Positions 18,895 to 28,700 of a stretch of 64,000 nucleotides of DNA are shown here, piece after piece. Within the stretch, counting starts at the first letter, position 1. Each line of letters starts with the position of its first letter. The translations under genes were made by a program, and so were the position numbers. Under the pieces are notes generated by a model, which searched no databases, had not been told where the DNA came from, and was given only the letters and a program-made list of their open reading frames with translations. This DNA comes from Terriglobia bacterium. GTDB lineage: Bacteria; Acidobacteriota; Terriglobia; Terriglobales; Acidobacteriaceae. The DNA lies in assembly GCA_021324365.1 (NCBI GenBank), contig JAJPJE010000042.1:1-64000 (forward strand), given 5' to 3'.

Positions 18895-19884
18895 ATGGTC
18901 CGTCTCGCGCTAATCGCACTTAGTATTCTCTTGTTTGTTCCGCAAATGTGGCCGCAAGTTGCAAATGGCAGTCTCTGCGATCTGGCAATCCACCTTCGAA
19001 CGCCAGACGATCGCGAGTACGATGGCAGTGTTCACCTCGAATTGCTATCCACAGGCGGAAGTCCGATAGCAGCAACCGGAACGTCTAATGGCACTGCGGA
19101 GTTTCAGGTGCCTAGCGGAATTACTTATCGTGTGCGGATTTCCGGCGAGGGCATTGAGACATCCACCGAGGAATTCTTCATTATGGGCGGCACACTCATT
19201 CATACCGAAAATGTCAGCGTAACTCTCAAAAAAACTTCCACCACACAGTCGGAAACTGCTCCTGGAAGCGGTCCAACCATTTCTGTGACGGAAATGAACG
19301 CGCCCGCCAATGCTCGGGATCAAATGAAGAAGGGTATGGACGCGCTTGCTAAAGGAGACATGGTGAAAGCTGAGGAAAGATTCGAGAAGGCCACTGCTAT
19401 CTACCCGCAATATGCACGGGCTTACACCGCGCAGGGGCTCATTGCAGTGAAGTCGGGAAATAAGAGCAAGGCTAAAGCTTTGTTCTCCAAGGCGACTGAG
19501 GTCGATTCAAACTTCCTGCCGGCTTATGTCGATTTGGCACGCATCGATTTTCAGGAGAACAATTACACAGAAGCTGAGTCTCTGTTGCGAAAGGTCATGG
19601 TGTTGAACCCAACCATGACGGATGCTGTTGCACTCCTGGCCAGCACCGAGTACATGAATAAGGAGTACAACAAGGCTCTTGCCGACGCACAGCGAGTGCA
19701 CACGCTTCCTAATCACCAACAGTTCGCGCAGGTACACCTACTCGCAGGTAAAATTTTCGAAATCAAGAACGATCCGCAGCAGGCGATAGCCGAATACCAG
19801 TTGTTTCTGAAAGAGAGTCCACAAAGTCCCCAGGCTGCAATGGTGGAACGTGAGATTTCCCAACTGCAGACCGAAGACCACTGA
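18895..19884 (+). CDS. Secreted TPR-repeat protein
   Basis: 329 aa with a signal peptide (MVRLALIALSILLFVPQMWP). Residues of about 25-115 look like a beta-sandwich of the carboxypeptidase-regulatory type (GSVHLELLSTGGSPIAATGTSNGTAEFQVPSGITYRV). After a Ser/Thr/Pro linker, residues of about 140-325 form at least five TPR-like units (KKGMDALAKGDMVKAEERFE, ARAYTAQGLIAVKSGNKSKA, YVDLARIDFQENNYTEAESLL). A periplasmic scaffold or complex-assembly role is the usual inference. It diverges from the kinase gene, sharing a 170-bp intergenic region. Confidence 0.75.
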   Translation: MVRLALIALSILLFVPQMWPQVANGSLCDLAIHLRTPDDREYDGSVHLELLSTGGSPIAATGTSNGTAEFQVPSGITYRVRISGEGIETSTEEFFIMGGTLIHTENVSVTLKKTSTTQSETAPGSGPTISVTEMNAPANARDQMKKGMDALAKGDMVKAEERFEKATAIYPQYARAYTAQGLIAVKSGNKSKAKALFSKATEVDSNFLPAYVDLARIDFQENNYTEAESLLRKVMVLNPTMTDAVALLASTEYMNKEYNKALADAQRVHTLPNHQQFAQVHLLAGKIFEIKNDPQQAIAEYQLFLKESPQSPQAAMVEREISQLQTEDH

Positions 19885-20026
19885 AACGACCGCGACGCTT
19901 TTTCCCTCACTGGTACCGTGGTAATCACAGAGTTACTACCCGTGCCTATTCAGACGCCCAATCTTAAGCCATAGTATCTTGCACCGGGCAAGCGCCAGAA
20001 GCGTACGGCGAGCCGGAAGGGCTCCG

Positions 20027-20431
20027 ATGGATAAATTTTCATACGCTGCAGGAAGTGACTTGGATTCCGCGAACAAGGCATTCCAGGAGCAGGTCTCGAC
20101 ACAGGTGCGCCGCGCCACCGCGGAACTGAAGAAGCTGGAACAGATACTCTCAGCCGGGATCGTCGACCGCCGTGTTCTCACCGAATTTCGTGATGCCGTA
20201 AACCGCGTTCGCTCGACGAGTTGGAATGTGGAGTGCTGGCTTCAATCGGCGCAGAATGGCGAGCCCATGTCTGCGATGCTGTTGCAGGAGCGAGTGCGCC
20301 TGGCTACGCAACTGAACACGCAGTTGGCTCCCGATCTACACGCCGAAGGTTCTAATGTCGATGCGGCGAGCTTGCAGAAGCTCCGTAGTTCATTGGAAAC
20401 GTTGCTCCAGGAACTGACGAACGTATTCTGA
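20027..20431 (+). CDS. Conserved-looking helical protein of unknown function
   Basis: 134 aa, no signal peptide or membrane segment, strongly alpha-helical with a heptad-like pattern (VSTQVRRATAELKKLEQIL, LQKLRSSLETLLQELTNVF), suggesting a coiled coil. I do not recognise the family. ATG 20027 is chosen because GGAAGG lies 7-8 nt upstream; the open frame extends back to 19979. It lies 48 bp before the next gene on the same strand and may be co-transcribed with it and the phosphatidyltransferase. Confidence 0.6.
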   Translation: MDKFSYAAGSDLDSANKAFQEQVSTQVRRATAELKKLEQILSAGIVDRRVLTEFRDAVNRVRSTSWNVECWLQSAQNGEPMSAMLLQERVRLATQLNTQLAPDLHAEGSNVDAASLQKLRSSLETLLQELTNVF

Positions 20432-20479
20432 TTCAGTTCTCCTTGCAAACTTCTTCGGCGCACCTGACAATCACAAGTC

Positions 20480-20842
20480 ATGCCTCCTAGTCCGAACTCG
20501 TCCGAATTTTCGCCCTTTGTGCCTGGGTGCGCGGTTCTGATCACCTTGCACAGCCCGCGCGAGAAATTCTGGGGAGCCCTGCTGGAATTGAGCGGCTCAG
20601 GGATCGTCGTTCGCGGTATCGACCTGAATTCGTTCGACGATTTTGCCGCCCTGGCGAAGGCTGGGGAGCCGCTTTCTACTGCCACAGTCTTTTTTCCCCT
20701 CCTTAGGGTGGAGAAAGTCGAACTGGATGCCGAGAACGGGTCGATTCCCTCGTTAGCAGAGCAGTTTTCAGAAAAGGCAGGTATTCCAGCAGAAGAGATA
20801 TTCGGATTCGCCGGACCTTCTGGCTGGAGGGAGAGCGAGTGA
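20480..20842 (+). CDS. Small hypothetical protein translationally coupled to a phosphatidyltransferase
   Basis: 120 aa, soluble, with beta-rich N-terminal half (GCAVLITLHSPREKFWGALLELSGSGIVVRGIDLNSFDDF), reminiscent of a small barrel, and an acidic C-terminus (AEQFSEKAGIPAEEIFG). I do not recognise the family. The stop codon overlaps the next start by 4 bp (GTGA), so translation is probably coupled and a role beside phospholipid synthesis is possible. Confidence 0.65.
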   Translation: MPPSPNSSEFSPFVPGCAVLITLHSPREKFWGALLELSGSGIVVRGIDLNSFDDFAALAKAGEPLSTATVFFPLLRVEKVELDAENGSIPSLAEQFSEKAGIPAEEIFGFAGPSGWRESE

Positions 20843-21417
20843 TCTCTCAACTCCGGACAGTAGCCAACCAGTTGACGCTGCTTCGGCTCATCTTCATCCC
20901 ATTCGTGATTATCAATGTTCTGGATCAGAACTATGGATGGGCTCTGGCCTTATTCATTGGAGCGGGTCTCAGTGATGCCCTCGACGGCTTTCTCGCCCGG
21001 TGGCTGAAGCAGCAGACGCTGCTCGGTCAATATCTTGATCCGATTGCGGACAAGCTATTGCTGAGCAGCCTGTTCCTGGTGCTGTCGTTCATGCACGATG
21101 TGCCGTGGAAGTATACCGTCATTGTTTTCAGCCGCGACATCAGTATTCTGGCCATTTCAGCTGTGCTATACGCGACTACTGAACTACGGAATTTTTCGCC
21201 AAGCATTTTCGGTAAGATGAACACAGTCTCACAAGTCGCTACGGTTTTCTTTGTGCTGCTGGGACATGTCGTCCATTCTGAATTCGTCAGCGGAGCCCGG
21301 CGACTCGGACTTTGGTTGACGTTTACATTCACGATTCTGTCGGCGCTGCACTACATCGTTCTGGTTAACCAGCGCTTGCGCGCCTTACCCCAGAAAGCGG
21401 TAAGCAGCAGTCATTAA
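20839..21417 (+). CDS. CDP-alcohol phosphatidyltransferase (phosphatidylglycerophosphate synthase-like)
   Basis: 192 aa, polytopic. The complete catalytic signature D-x2-DG-x2-AR-x8-G-x3-D-x3-D is present: Asp46, Asp49, Gly63, Asp67 and Asp71 in DALDGFLARW...GQYLDPIADK. These residues bind two divalent metals and the CDP-diacylglycerol. The N-terminal NQLTLLRLIFIPFVI resembles PgsA, so PGP synthase is the best guess; cardiolipin synthase of the same fold is the alternative. It starts with GTG, overlapping the upstream ORF. Confidence 0.85.
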   Translation: MISQLRTVANQLTLLRLIFIPFVIINVLDQNYGWALALFIGAGLSDALDGFLARWLKQQTLLGQYLDPIADKLLLSSLFLVLSFMHDVPWKYTVIVFSRDISILAISAVLYATTELRNFSPSIFGKMNTVSQVATVFFVLLGHVVHSEFVSGARRLGLWLTFTFTILSALHYIVLVNQRLRALPQKAVSSSH

Positions 21418-21566
21418 GGCAGCAGCCTGTTATCGGCCGCCAGTAGTTAGTCACCCTCCGGCAGCAGCGAAGCTCCTTGTTCTAATCACTGGTGATTAGA
21501 AATCTAAGTCTCCACCGTTGTGGGTACCAACGGCGGGTGACTGGCTACTAACTTTCTACTGTCCGG

Positions 21567-21903
21567 TTACTCACCTTTCATCTTTTCGCTGACCTGTTTG
21601 GCGAGTTTGGCCATCTCATCGGCGTTTTGGATGACATCGACGGACATGGTTGCGTCGGGATTTATGTTGTCCACGTATTTTTTGAGTTCCTGTAATAGTT
21701 GCGCCAATCGGGTGGCATCGGCCTGCAGGCTGTTCAAGCGCTTTTTTTAATTCATTGCGATAAATTTGCTTTTGAACTCTCTGCGCTTCCGGGCTCATCT
21801 GACTTTCCTAGCTGGAATTGTCGATGCGTTGTGCTATACGCTCAGCCAGTGCGGTTCCTGTCAGCAAAACACACATCAGCATCAAGAATCGAATCTTTCG
21901 CAT
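21567..21903 (-). pseudogene. Small secreted helical protein, disrupted by an in-frame TAG and an A7 frameshift
   Basis: ATG 21903 (with GAAGGAAG upstream) opens a signal peptide, MRKIRFLMLMCVLLTGTALA, that stops at TAG (21808-21810) after 31 codons. The same frame continues past the TAG into an ATG at 21798 (AGGAAAG upstream) and a helical segment MSPEAQRVQKQIYRNELKK. At a run of seven A (plus strand T7, 21742-21748) the frame is lost. With six A it continues as RLNSLQADATRLAQLLQELK, KYVDNINPDATMSVDVIQNA and DEMAKLAKQVSEKMKGE to TAA at 21567. The joined product, about 107 aa, resembles small exported helical proteins I recall from Acidobacteriota. Alternatives are a 31-aa secreted peptide plus a separate 76-aa ORF that relies on slippage. 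It lies 35 bp after the VWA gene, itself disrupted. Confidence 0.6.
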
Positions 21904-21938
21904 GTCTTCCTTCGGTACAACTGCAGCCGTTCGCGACC

Positions 21939-23711
21939 TTATTTTGCTGCTCTTTGCCCGCCTGCTGTCACCAGCGGCACGTCTACTGTTCCGATTTTGC
22001 GGCTTTTGCGGTCCATTACTCCGAGACGCAGTAGCACAGCGCCAGGCTTTAGCTCCAACTCCTGATGCTCTGGAATGCCGGTTTTAAGTGCCTGCTCAAA
22101 TGCCTCAGGACGGATGTGGGCGTTCATCGTGTCAACGGTGTGTCCGATATCTTTGCCCTCGCGGTTGTAGAGCGCAGCCACGAAGTCGATGGTGCTGTGC
22201 TGGCGGCCATCCTTGGTTTGCGTGAAGCTGATGTCCTGTGGTGCGACGGCGTAATCAATGCGAATTTGATTATGCTCTTTGTCGGGCATGAGGACCTGTG
22301 CACGAATCAGCAGCATGGTTGATTCGGGGACGGAGGGTTGCATCGCCGCAAAGAGCACGATGCCTGCGCGGTCGCCCGGAACTTCCGTTTCAGGTACTGC
22401 GTAGAATCCGCGGCGGTACTCGAGCTTTGCTCCGGCGTCAGTCACTCTGACTTAAATTTTGTGATACTCGCCATCCCACTTTTTCACAATCGGACTGAAA
22501 GCAATCGTGTAGTAGGTGGAGCCCTGCTCCATGGCACGCTCCATCATGTTCTTGATGTCGTTGCCGATGAATGCCTGGCCGCCAGTTTCGCGAGCGATAT
22601 CGTCCATGGTGCCCTTGGTATCCGTGTAGTCGTTGTAGCGCATCTTTTGTGCAAGCGAGACCTGATCGGTGGCAGAGCTCAGTTCCATCTGGGTGCTCGC
22701 ACTGGCACTTACGTTGGTTGTTTGCACCCCACGCACATCGATCGGATAAACGGCAATTTGTGCCGCTAACAGAAGCGCCGCCGTTTCACGAATGGCGCCT
22801 CCGTAGTTGTCGGGAACCAGCAGCGGATCGTTACTGAAGTCAGGTCCCAGGCGGAATGGGAAACCACCCGAAAGCCAAAAAAGATTCTTGCGTCCTGAAT
22901 AACCCGACACCGCTCCCGCCAAGGCTGCAATCGCGTCGAGGGTCTTCCTCGACCGCACGTCATTCTGAAACGTAACCTGCGCGTCCAACGCGCTTATCAG
23001 GCGTGCTTTGAGGGAAGAGTCTGGGCCCCCTTGTGCTGACGCGGCTGCATCGACCAAGAACGCGATATCGCTGACAGCATCCTGGTATTGACTATTGGTG
23101 GTCAATACTGGCGATGTGTTGGACAGAATCGACTCTGCCGCCTGGGTCAGGCGGTCGGAGCTACCGCTGAAACCCTGCATCATTCTCAGCTTTGTGCCCA
23201 ATACGAACAGCGCGACCTTCTGGCCCGGCGGCAGTTCTCGGAGGAACTGGATCATCTGCTTGCGTGCATATTGCTGGTCCTGCTGCGGCGTGTTCAGCAC
23301 GTCGAGCAGCACCACATTCACGGCGCTATTCGGGCCTTGCTCGGTAAAGTTGGTGTACTGATCCGGCGGTAGATTGATCTTTTCCAATTTTGCCGAAAGG
23401 GGCCGCCAAACGTGGGCTTCGAAGGCGCTTATTGGTTGCGGCTTGCCATCCTGCAGGATCGTGAAGTCCTTCTCAGTAAGCCCGCGTACAGGCTTGCCGG
23501 ATTTATCGGTCACCACCACATCGACCAGCACCAGTCGCGTACTCGCATGAAAAGTTGGAGTAGTCTCTGCTGCTTCGCCTTCACTCGACCCCGAAGAAGC
23601 TGCTCCGGTTGATAGCGTCTGTGACAACGAGCAAGGAGTCAATGATAAGAGCAGCGCGAAGAGAAGGAAGCAGCTCGATGGAGTCCGCCAGGAGCTGCTG
23701 ATCTTGGACAT
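21939..23711 (-). pseudogene. VWFA-related (acidobacterial-type) domain protein with in-frame TAA
   Basis: The frame encodes about 590 codons: signal peptide (CFLLFALLLSLTPCSLSQ), a beta-sandwich lead (STRLVLVDVVVTDKSGKPVRGLTEKDFTILQDGKPQPI), a von Willebrand A-type domain (AVNVVLLDVLNTPQQDQQYARKQMIQFL, GRKNLFWLSGGFPF) and a C-terminal beta domain (GAKLEYRRGFYAVPE onwards). TAA at 22452-22454 interrupts it exactly between GEYHKI and VRVTDAGAKLEYRRG. Both sides are in the same frame and the join is what the family is expected to read there, so one substitution (for example AAA to TAA) explains it. The first 419 aa keep the whole VWA domain and might still be functional. Members are exported proteins of unknown role, abundant in Acidobacteriota. 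Confidence 0.82.
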
Positions 23712-23900
23712 GAACCCCCCTGACCAGCTAAGTTGTACTTCATCAGCTTACAACCCGAATCGAGGGTGAAGGTGTTGTTTTGAAGATCTCCCAAAAAACC
23801 GCAGCCCAAATTTGCACTTCGGCGCAGCTTTCGGCAACCCGGTTGGGAGGGGCTGCACCCAAATCACCAGAAGCGACACCCAAGTCATCTGAGGTGACAG

Positions 23901-24053
23901 ATGTTGTGGTTTGTGTTTCTTGTTCTGCTGGTGCTCTGGATGCTTGGCCTGGCGGGGACGTATTCGATTGGCGCGTGGCTGTGGCTGTTGCTCGTGGCCG
24001 CTGTCGTCGTCCTGGTTGTGCAACTCGCAACTGGAACGCGGGTCGCTCGTTGA
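23901..24053 (+). CDS. Lmo0937-family small membrane protein
   Basis: 50 aa: MLWFVFLVLLVLWMLGLAGT, YSIGAWLWLLLVAAVVVLVV, QLATGTRVAR. The two hydrophobic helices split by a small polar turn, the MLW start and the basic C-terminus match the Lmo0937/DUF5670 type of short membrane proteins. GAGGTG lies 5 nt before the ATG. Function is unknown; homologues are often stress-induced. It stands alone between divergent and convergent minus-strand genes. Confidence 0.75.
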   Translation: MLWFVFLVLLVLWMLGLAGTYSIGAWLWLLLVAAVVVLVVQLATGTRVAR

Positions 24054-24073
24054 TATCCTGGGCTCCCCTTGGC

Positions 24074-25114
24074 CTATCGTAGAGCGATGGGCTGCGTTAA
24101 GCTGACATTTGCTTCACGTAAGAAACGAGCTGCTTCTTCCGGCGGGGTCGGATTGATATAAAAGCCGGTTCCCCACTCGAAGCCCGCCGTCTTCGTCAGC
24201 TTGGGCATGAACTCAATGTGCCAGTGATAGTGGTCGTTTTGCGGATCCTGAAGCGGCGAGGTGTGCAGCACCAGGTTGTACGCAGGGTTGTCGAGCACCA
24301 GGTCGGCCTTCGTCAGCAGGGTTTTTACCGCCTTCGCCAGATTTTCAAACATCGCAGACGACGAATTTTCAAACGACGACTCGTGTCGCTTAGGGAGAAC
24401 CCAGGTCTCAAATGGAAAACGCGGCGCATAAGGGGCGATGGTCAGGAAGTCGGGATTTTCAGCGACAACGCGAGTTCCGACTTCGGATTCCTGCCGCACG
24501 ATGTCGCAAAAAACGCACCGCTCTTTGTAGATGAAGTACTGCTTGGCACCTTCCAATTCTTCGACGACGTACTTTGGAAGGATAGGAAGAGCAATCAACT
24601 GGGAATGGGTGTGTTCCAGGGAAGCCCCTGCGGCTTCGCCGTGATTCTTGAAAATCAGGATGTACTTGAAGCGGCGGTCTTTCCGCAGATCGATGATGCG
24701 ATCGCGAAAGGCCCACAGCACGTCCTCGATGCGCTTTTCCGGAAGTTGCTCCAACGACGCGGTGTGGTCGGGCGTCTCGATGATGACTTCGTGCGCGCCG
24801 ATCCCGTTCATCTTGTCGAACATGCCATCCGCCTGACGGTTCAGGCTGCCTTCAATTCCCAGTGCCGGGAACTTGTTTGGAACCACGCGAACAGTCCACC
24901 CGGGAGTGTCGCGCGGTGCGACCGGACCACCATTGTTGCTCGGGCGATACGCCATGATCTCCGGCGGCGTCTTCGCTTCATTCCCGTAGCAGAATGGACA
25001 AAAGCCGCCTTTGATCTGGTTCTTCTCGCGCGCGAAGTCGGTGGGGCGCTTGGCGCGGTCGGTGGAAATAATGACCCAGCGTCCGACGATGGGGTCTTTG
25101 CGAAGCTCAGGCAA
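24074..25114 (-). CDS. galT: Galactose-1-phosphate uridylyltransferase
   Basis: 346 aa, Leloir pathway (UDP-glucose plus galactose-1-phosphate to UDP-galactose plus glucose-1-phosphate). Visible are the N-terminal LRKDPIVGRWVIISTDRAKRP, the zinc-site pair in CPFCYGNE, the active-site block GASLEHTHSQLIALP (the HxHxQ triad of the HIT superfamily) and the second HYHWHIEFMPK motif. The His-Thr-His variant at the active site differs from the E. coli HPHGQ but is seen in the shorter GalT branch. galK is 18 kb away at 42835, so they are not one operon here. Confidence 0.93.
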   Translation of the reverse strand: MPELRKDPIVGRWVIISTDRAKRPTDFAREKNQIKGGFCPFCYGNEAKTPPEIMAYRPSNNGGPVAPRDTPGWTVRVVPNKFPALGIEGSLNRQADGMFDKMNGIGAHEVIIETPDHTASLEQLPEKRIEDVLWAFRDRIIDLRKDRRFKYILIFKNHGEAAGASLEHTHSQLIALPILPKYVVEELEGAKQYFIYKERCVFCDIVRQESEVGTRVVAENPDFLTIAPYAPRFPFETWVLPKRHESSFENSSSAMFENLAKAVKTLLTKADLVLDNPAYNLVLHTSPLQDPQNDHYHWHIEFMPKLTKTAGFEWGTGFYINPTPPEEAARFLREANVSLTQPIALR

Positions 25115-25140
25115 GGGAGTACTCCTAAGAACCTTCTATA

Positions 25141-25575
25141 TTACGTCAACGGGAAGGCACTCCTGAACAGGGTGATGTCAGGCTGTTGTTTGCGCTCACA
25201 GTAGATGCTGACTATGTCGAAGCGGGTGGCTGGAGCGCCTTCCACGCGGCGCAGATACTCGCGCGCGACACGCGCAATCGCTTTGCGTTTCTCTCGATCC
25301 ACCGCCGCCTCGGCGGGCTTCACGGTACGGGTGGTGCGAGTCTTGACCTCAACGAAGACCAGCGTACCGGAGTCCCAGCCGATCAGATCGATCTCACCAC
25401 TCTTGTTCCGGGCACGGTAGTTGCGCGCTACGATGATGTACCCGAGCTTACGAAGATGGAAGTAGGCAATTTCTTCTCCCACTTGTCCGGTGCGCTGGTG
25501 CTCAGGCTTGTTCTGTGCGGTAGGAAAAACCGCATCGAGCATGCGAAGAGCGTTCTGCAGGAACCGGCCAGCCAT
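25141..25575 (-). CDS. yraN: YraN/UPF0102 family nuclease-fold protein
   Basis: 144 aa. The endonuclease-like core is visible as GEEIAYFHLRKLGYIIVARNYR, the acidic GEIDLIGWD and the FVEVKTRT motif (E-x-K), the restriction-endonuclease fold signature of UPF0102. The cellular role is not established. A later Met at residue 12 is a possible start. It lies 26 bp upstream of galT on the same strand. Confidence 0.88.
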   Translation of the reverse strand: MAGRFLQNALRMLDAVFPTAQNKPEHQRTGQVGEEIAYFHLRKLGYIIVARNYRARNKSGEIDLIGWDSGTLVFVEVKTRTTRTVKPAEAAVDREKRKAIARVAREYLRRVEGAPATRFDIVSIYCERKQQPDITLFRSAFPLT

Positions 25576-25722
25576 GAATAGGCGAAAGTATAACCAGATC
25601 GCCGCGTGCAGCCATTGATGCCCGTCACACGGAATTGTGTGTCATTAAAAATAGCGACGCCATTTGTTTTTCTCGGGCGAAAGCACGAGCGGCGCGGATG
25701 GCGTTCGCGCCATACCAGCATC

Positions 25723-28700
25723 CTAGAACGACAGTCGCGCGCTCATCTGCAGCTCACGACCCGGAGTCATAGCCATAGTGATGGTCCCGAATTGAGGCTC
25801 GTTGACGTAACGGTTTGGTGTTCCGAGATTGGTATGGTTCAGAGCGTTAAAAGCTTCCGCGCGGATTTGAAATTGTGTCTTTTCCGTCAGGCTAAAAATG
25901 CGTGAGAGAGCAAGATCCATTGTCTGGAGGCCGGGGCCGTACACAGAGTTACGCCCGACGTCGCCAAATGTGTAGGCCGGCGGGGTTACAAACGCTGCAG
26001 GATTGAACCATTCCTGTGCAGTATGGGTGCCCGGGCCAAAAGTCGGCTGCCCGGTGTAGTTGGCGCGAATCGGGTTCTCGCCAAGGACGGTTCCGGAATT
26101 GGCGGTGTCACCGAATACCGAAATCGTAAATGGCATACCCGACTGCACCTGATACACACTCGCCAAGTTCCAATTCTTCGTCAGGCCGCGTAGGAGGGCC
26201 GAGCGCTCAAATCCAGGAATGTCGTACACGAGGCTGAGTGCCAACCGGTGACGCACATCACATCCAGGCCCTTTTTCTGCGTTCAGATCGTTGTTGTTCT
26301 GCGGAATCGCTGACTCATCCATGGGAGAACGGAAATCTGGCGCATCGGTCAGATTTTTCGCAAACGTATAGTTGGCGAGGAAGCTCAGGCCGCGGGAATA
26401 GCGCTGCCGCACGTTGACGTATCCCGCGTCGTACCAACTCCGCGCCGTATTTTCCAGCAGATTGATCGTACTGACCGGAAACGTGTCGCTCTGGATAATT
26501 GCTTGCGTACTGCTCGGTTGCAGCGTCGTGTCCGGAACGAAGGTTAGAGTTTTGTAGGGACGACGCGGTCCGAGCGGTCCAGGGCCGGGTAGAGCATTGT
26601 TGATGAGGTGCGCGCGCTGCAGATGATATCCGCGTGCTCCAAGATAACCAATCTCGACCGAAGTACTGCTGCCGACTGCCTTCTGCACCGAAGTGTCCCA
26701 CTGTTGGATGTACTGCGCAGGCGCGTGCGGATCAAAAGCCGTAAAGCTCACCGTAGTCGCAGGAAGTGGTCCAGTACCTAAAACCGGCGTGCCGAAATTC
26801 AGCCCAGAGTTGTACAACGCTGCAGGAGGAGTAAAGTTGTCAGCCTGCTGAGTCTCAGGAAAGACGTACGGCACATTGTGACGCTGGTTGCACCAGGTAT
26901 TCAGATCGACAGGCGTAAAGAAAATGCCATAAGAGGCGTGGAGCACCAGGCCAGCCCCAGGCAGATTCTTGGCGATTCCGAGGCGTGGTGCAAAATTGTG
27001 CGTGTTCGCGTACATCAAGCCGCGTGGATACCCGTTTTGTCCGCCAACAAAAACCGAAGGTACACCGATGTTGAAGGCAATATTGGTGTTCGTGTTGTCC
27101 TTGTCATAGAGTGGATTCGAGTATTCGTACCGCAGTCCGAAATTGATGGTCAGAGTTGACGTGGCGTGCCAGCTATCCTCGGCAAACCAATCCGTGCCCC
27201 AGTTGAACAGGTTCATCTGGGGTATTCCGGCCTGACGCTGCTTTACCGTCGGCAAACTTAGCAGCAGGCTCGCCAGCGCCGATCCGCTGCCGTCGTTGAA
27301 TCCATATTGTGTCGTGTAGCCGTTCGTGAACTGGTAATAGCCGCGGTTCTGGAAGAACCCCCACATGGGCCACGTATACCATTGGTAGTCGCCGCCGAAC
27401 TTAAGTCCGTGGCGGCCGTGCTGCCACGACAAAGTGTCGCGCAGTTCATACATCGTGTCCCAAGCATGCATTGGGGTGGCGGCAAAGGTATCACCGATAC
27501 CGGTGTACCCTTGTACTGCAAACCATGGCGCACCCCAGGCATTCGGACCACCAAAGCCGATTCCCGTGATACCTAGTGCTCCAACAATGTCGTTCACCCC
27601 ATTGTTCTGCGATGTGTGATCCATCGATAGGCGGGAAACTGCAATTGATGCACTGTTCACCTTGGCGTTCATCAAGTGGTTCCAGGAAATAACCGCCTGC
27701 TGGGAACGGTTGTCGAAGTCCGCACCGAATCCCGGGAGATTCTCGGTGGTCGAAGTCATGCCTCCGCTTGGCGAAAATCCATGTTCGGAGCTGATGGAGT
27801 AACGCCCGAAAATACTGTCGCCATTGGAAAAATCATGATCGATGCGGACGGTCCCTTGATCCTGGTAATGCGTTTCATTGCGTATATCCAGGTAGTTATT
27901 AGAGTCTGGCCCTCCGCTCATCGACATCATGTTTGGCATGGGAATGTACTGCATGAGGAAGGCTTCCATTTGCGGATTGATACGATTCTGCGGAATCTGA
28001 TTATTCGAAAACTCCGTGCGTGTATACGGGTAATTGTTTGGCCCGACCGGCTTGCTGGGATCGTAGTTAGGATTGGGCACCGCAGATGTCGGATCGTAGA
28101 TTTTCACCCCGCTGTTGCTGAAATTGCCTTGAATCTCGGCGGGTGTAGGCACAGTCAGAATTTGCGCGTCGGATTGCGCGAGCCTCAGACCTTCATAATT
28201 CACAAAGAAAAAAGTCTTCTTACCCACCAGCGGGCCGCCGAAAGCTGCACCAAAGTTATTCTGAACGAGATGGTTGTTTCCCATCGAAGCGAAAGTGCTG
28301 GCGTCCATCGCCCCATTGCGCAGAAATTCATAGGCCGTACCGTGGAACTGGTTCGAGCCCGAGTGCGTCACGATGTTGATCTGACCGCCGCCTGCACCTC
28401 CCATTTCCGCAGTGTAGCTGCTGGTTTCGACTTGGAATTCCTTCACCGCATCAGGAGATGGGCTGAAATTCTGGGTGTTGAATGTTGGATCGGTATTGGT
28501 GACGCCGTCGAGGAGGAAGAAGTTCGCATTCGGTCTTGCGCCACCGATCACCACCGCGGAGCGCTGTCCCGGGCGCCAGTACAGCGGATTCGTGCCACCT
28601 GTCTGCGCTCCAAATCCGACATGCGCACCGGGAACCGTCAGGACCAGGTCGATCAACATGCGCCCGTTCAGCGGTAACTCGCGAATGGATCGAGACTCGA

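Noticed and set aside
23840-23900. Imperfect direct repeats (CACCCAAATCACC / CACCCAAGTCATC) before the 50-aa membrane protein.
   Set aside because: Two short degenerate copies only; too few to call a CRISPR or regulatory array.
24218-25204. A 328-aa plus-strand ORF.
   Set aside because: It is antisense to galT and its long frame follows from galT codon use.
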